Of a stretch of DNA of 64,000 bases, positions 62,981-64,000 are shown in pieces (the stretch's first letter is position 1; every line of letters begins with the position of its first letter). The notes under the pieces are model-generated. The model was not told where the DNA came from and searched no databases. It saw only the letters and a list, made by a program, of their open reading frames with translations. The stretch lies in assembly GCA_017302135.1 (NCBI GenBank), contig JAFLDZ010000003.1, positions 372,001-436,000 of the forward strand, read 5' to 3'. The stretch is from Lysobacterales bacterium. Lineage in GTDB: Bacteria > Pseudomonadota > Gammaproteobacteria > Xanthomonadales > Xanthomonadaceae. The translations under genes and the position numbers were made by a program.

Positions 62981-63095
62981 CGCACAATGTCCTTTTGTAC
63001 CTGATCGATCAATCGCAGCCTGCATCCGCAGCGCGCGCTGGGAGATTGTCACAAATCATCCGCGCATGCCAGCGAGCGAACGCGGCTTGCAGCGA

Positions 63096-63908
63096 TCAGG
63101 CGGCTTGCCGTTGCTCGACAGCCTGCTCACGCACGCGCGCCGGCAGTTCGGCCAATGTTTCGCCGCGATGCGACAACAGACGCAGGCAGCCGTCGTGCTC
63201 TTCGACGAATGCAGTGAGGCTTTCGACCCAGTCGCCGTCGTTGGCGTAGATCATGCCATCGCGTTCGAACAGCGCTGCACGATGAATATGGCCGCAGACG
63301 ATGCCGTCCAGACCACGGCGGCGGGCATCCTGGAAGCCGGCATCGACGAAGCGCGCGATGTAACGTTCGGCAGCACCGCTCCGACGCTTGAGGAATTCCG
63401 ACAGCGACCAGTAGCGCAGACCTGCGCGACGACGCAGCCGGTTGAGCCACTGATTCCCGGTGAGGATGCGGTAGTAGAGCCAGTCGCCGAATTTTTCCTG
63501 CAGATTGCCGAAGTGGGTCACCGCGTCGTAGTCGTCGCCGTGCACCACCAACAGACGTCGGCCATCGGCGGTGACGTGGATCGCCCGACGCCGCACGCGG
63601 ATGGCCGGCATCGCGAGACCACACAGATGCCGGAACGGTCGATCGTGATTGCCGGGAATGTAGACGATCTCGGTGCCGGCCCGACGTAGCGCATGCAACC
63701 GTTCGATCACCCGGTTTTCCGCCGCGCCCCAGCGTGCGCGCCGCGATGTCATCCACCACAGGTCGACGATGTCGCCGACCAGATACAGCCGCTCGCAGTC
63801 CAGCCCGGTCAGGAATTCCGCGAGCTCGGCGGCATGGCAGTGTTTCGTGCCCAGATGCAGATCGGACAGGAACACCGCGCGCCGTCGGCCGGCGGCCGGC
63901 GCTGTCAC
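63096..63908 (-). CDS. LpxH-like UDP-2,3-diacylglucosamine diphosphatase family phosphoesterase
   Basis: 270 residues from GTG 63908, overlapping the upstream stop (GTGA). Calcineurin-type metal motifs are FLSDLHLGTKH, LVGDIVDLWW, IPGNHDRPFR, VVHGDDYD and GHIHRA. Lipid A-pathway LpxH has this arrangement, but some relatives act on other substrates, and the housekeeping copy could be elsewhere. Cytoplasmic or peripheral to the inner membrane. Confidence 0.85.
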   Translation of the reverse strand: MTAPAAGRRRAVFLSDLHLGTKHCHAAELAEFLTGLDCERLYLVGDIVDLWWMTSRRARWGAAENRVIERLHALRRAGTEIVYIPGNHDRPFRHLCGLAMPAIRVRRRAIHVTADGRRLLVVHGDDYDAVTHFGNLQEKFGDWLYYRILTGNQWLNRLRRRAGLRYWSLSEFLKRRSGAAERYIARFVDAGFQDARRRGLDGIVCGHIHRAALFERDGMIYANDGDWVESLTAFVEEHDGCLRLLSHRGETLAELPARVREQAVEQRQAA

Positions 63909-64000
63909 GCCGCGATCTGCCGCGCCTGCAGATACCGCTGGCGCTTCTTCGGCAGCACCGTCTGCAGATCGACCTCGATCAAGCCGTCGATGCTGTCGCT
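63905..64000 (-). CDS. C-terminal fragment of an unidentified gene (runs off right edge)
   Basis: Only the last 31 codons are in the window, ending PKKRQRYLQARQIAA before a stop at 63905. The stop overlaps the LpxH-like gene start by 4 bases, so the two are translationally coupled. Too short to identify. Confidence 0.6.
   Translation of the reverse strand, partial: SDSIDGLIEVDLQTVLPKKRQRYLQARQIAA

Noticed and set aside
62981..63095. Cobalamin riboswitch before the BtuB-like receptor
   Set aside because: Only 115 bp are available and no B12-box-like sequence is present.

Overview
The window is GC-rich bacterial chromosome with dense coding, many 1-11 bp gene overlaps (ATGA, GTGA, TGATG) and no insertion sequence, CRISPR array or phage gene that I can see. 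Several markers point to the gammaproteobacterial family Xanthomonadaceae (Lysobacter/Luteimonas/Xanthomonas relatives): a Clp-type Crp regulator divergent from speD, metB joined to wzm-wzt O-antigen export genes, PilU, a (KAAKK)n histone H1-like protein, and rplM-rpsI followed by tRNA-Gln. The family placement is inference; the species cannot be named from this window.

Layout. 1-10.6 kb (minus): the end of an O-antigen/LPS island, read as metB, wzm, wzt, two SAM methyltransferases and two very large multidomain glycosyltransferases; the last one runs off the left edge. 10.6-13.6 kb: sulfur amino acid genes (cystathionine gamma-synthase/lyase, cystathionine beta-synthase) and a YdcH-like protein. 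14-15.1 kb: two exported coiled-coil proteins, one with a (KP)n tail. 15.3-16.4 kb: pilU. 16.4-19.6 kb: a tyrosine-catabolism operon (fah, a NADAR N-glycosidase, maiA) with its own operator/repeat region, and a 2-oxoglutarate dioxygenase. 19.8-21.4 kb: a complete acyl-homoserine-lactone quorum-sensing pair, luxR-luxI, with a lux box. 21.6-23.2 kb: a DUF3050 protein and a hemerythrin protein. 23.4-24.6 kb: rplM, rpsI and tRNA-Gln. 24.7-29.7 kb: a GlcF-like Fe-S protein, coq7, speD, clp and small genes. 29.8-35.8 kb: exported proteins, an M48 protease with LemA, and a beta-lactamase-fold hydrolase. 36-37.4 kb: the H1-like gene and about 1 kb of unexplained DNA. 37.4-41.1 kb: gcvH, gcvT, NfeD and stomatin. 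41.2-44.2 kb: an ECF sigma factor, an anti-sigma-like membrane protein and a PDZ protein. 44.3-53 kb: an aldo/keto reductase, a Mn exporter behind a yybP-ykoY riboswitch, a PLC-lectin, a degenerate GGDEF protein, nucleoside uptake plus ribokinase, and dusB. 53-64 kb: an exported small protein, a YdjM hydrolase, a DJ-1/PfpI protein, then an operon-like set read leftward (TonB receptor, VTT membrane protein, exported Cys-rich protein, VioB-N-like protein, ferritin-like VioB-C-like protein, VOC protein), and an LpxH-like phosphoesterase.

How the parts work together. The LPS genes would assemble, modify and export O-polysaccharide through an ABC-transporter pathway. fah and maiA complete the lower homogentisate pathway. 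LuxR-LuxI is a complete AHL circuit. The ECF sigma set looks like an envelope-stress unit. The most intriguing candidate for an undescribed system is the 55.8-63 kb set, where the two halves of a VioB/RebD-type enzyme are separate, translationally coupled genes, placed behind a TonB receptor, a membrane protein and an unrecognised secreted protein, with no violacein or rebeccamycin partner genes in view.
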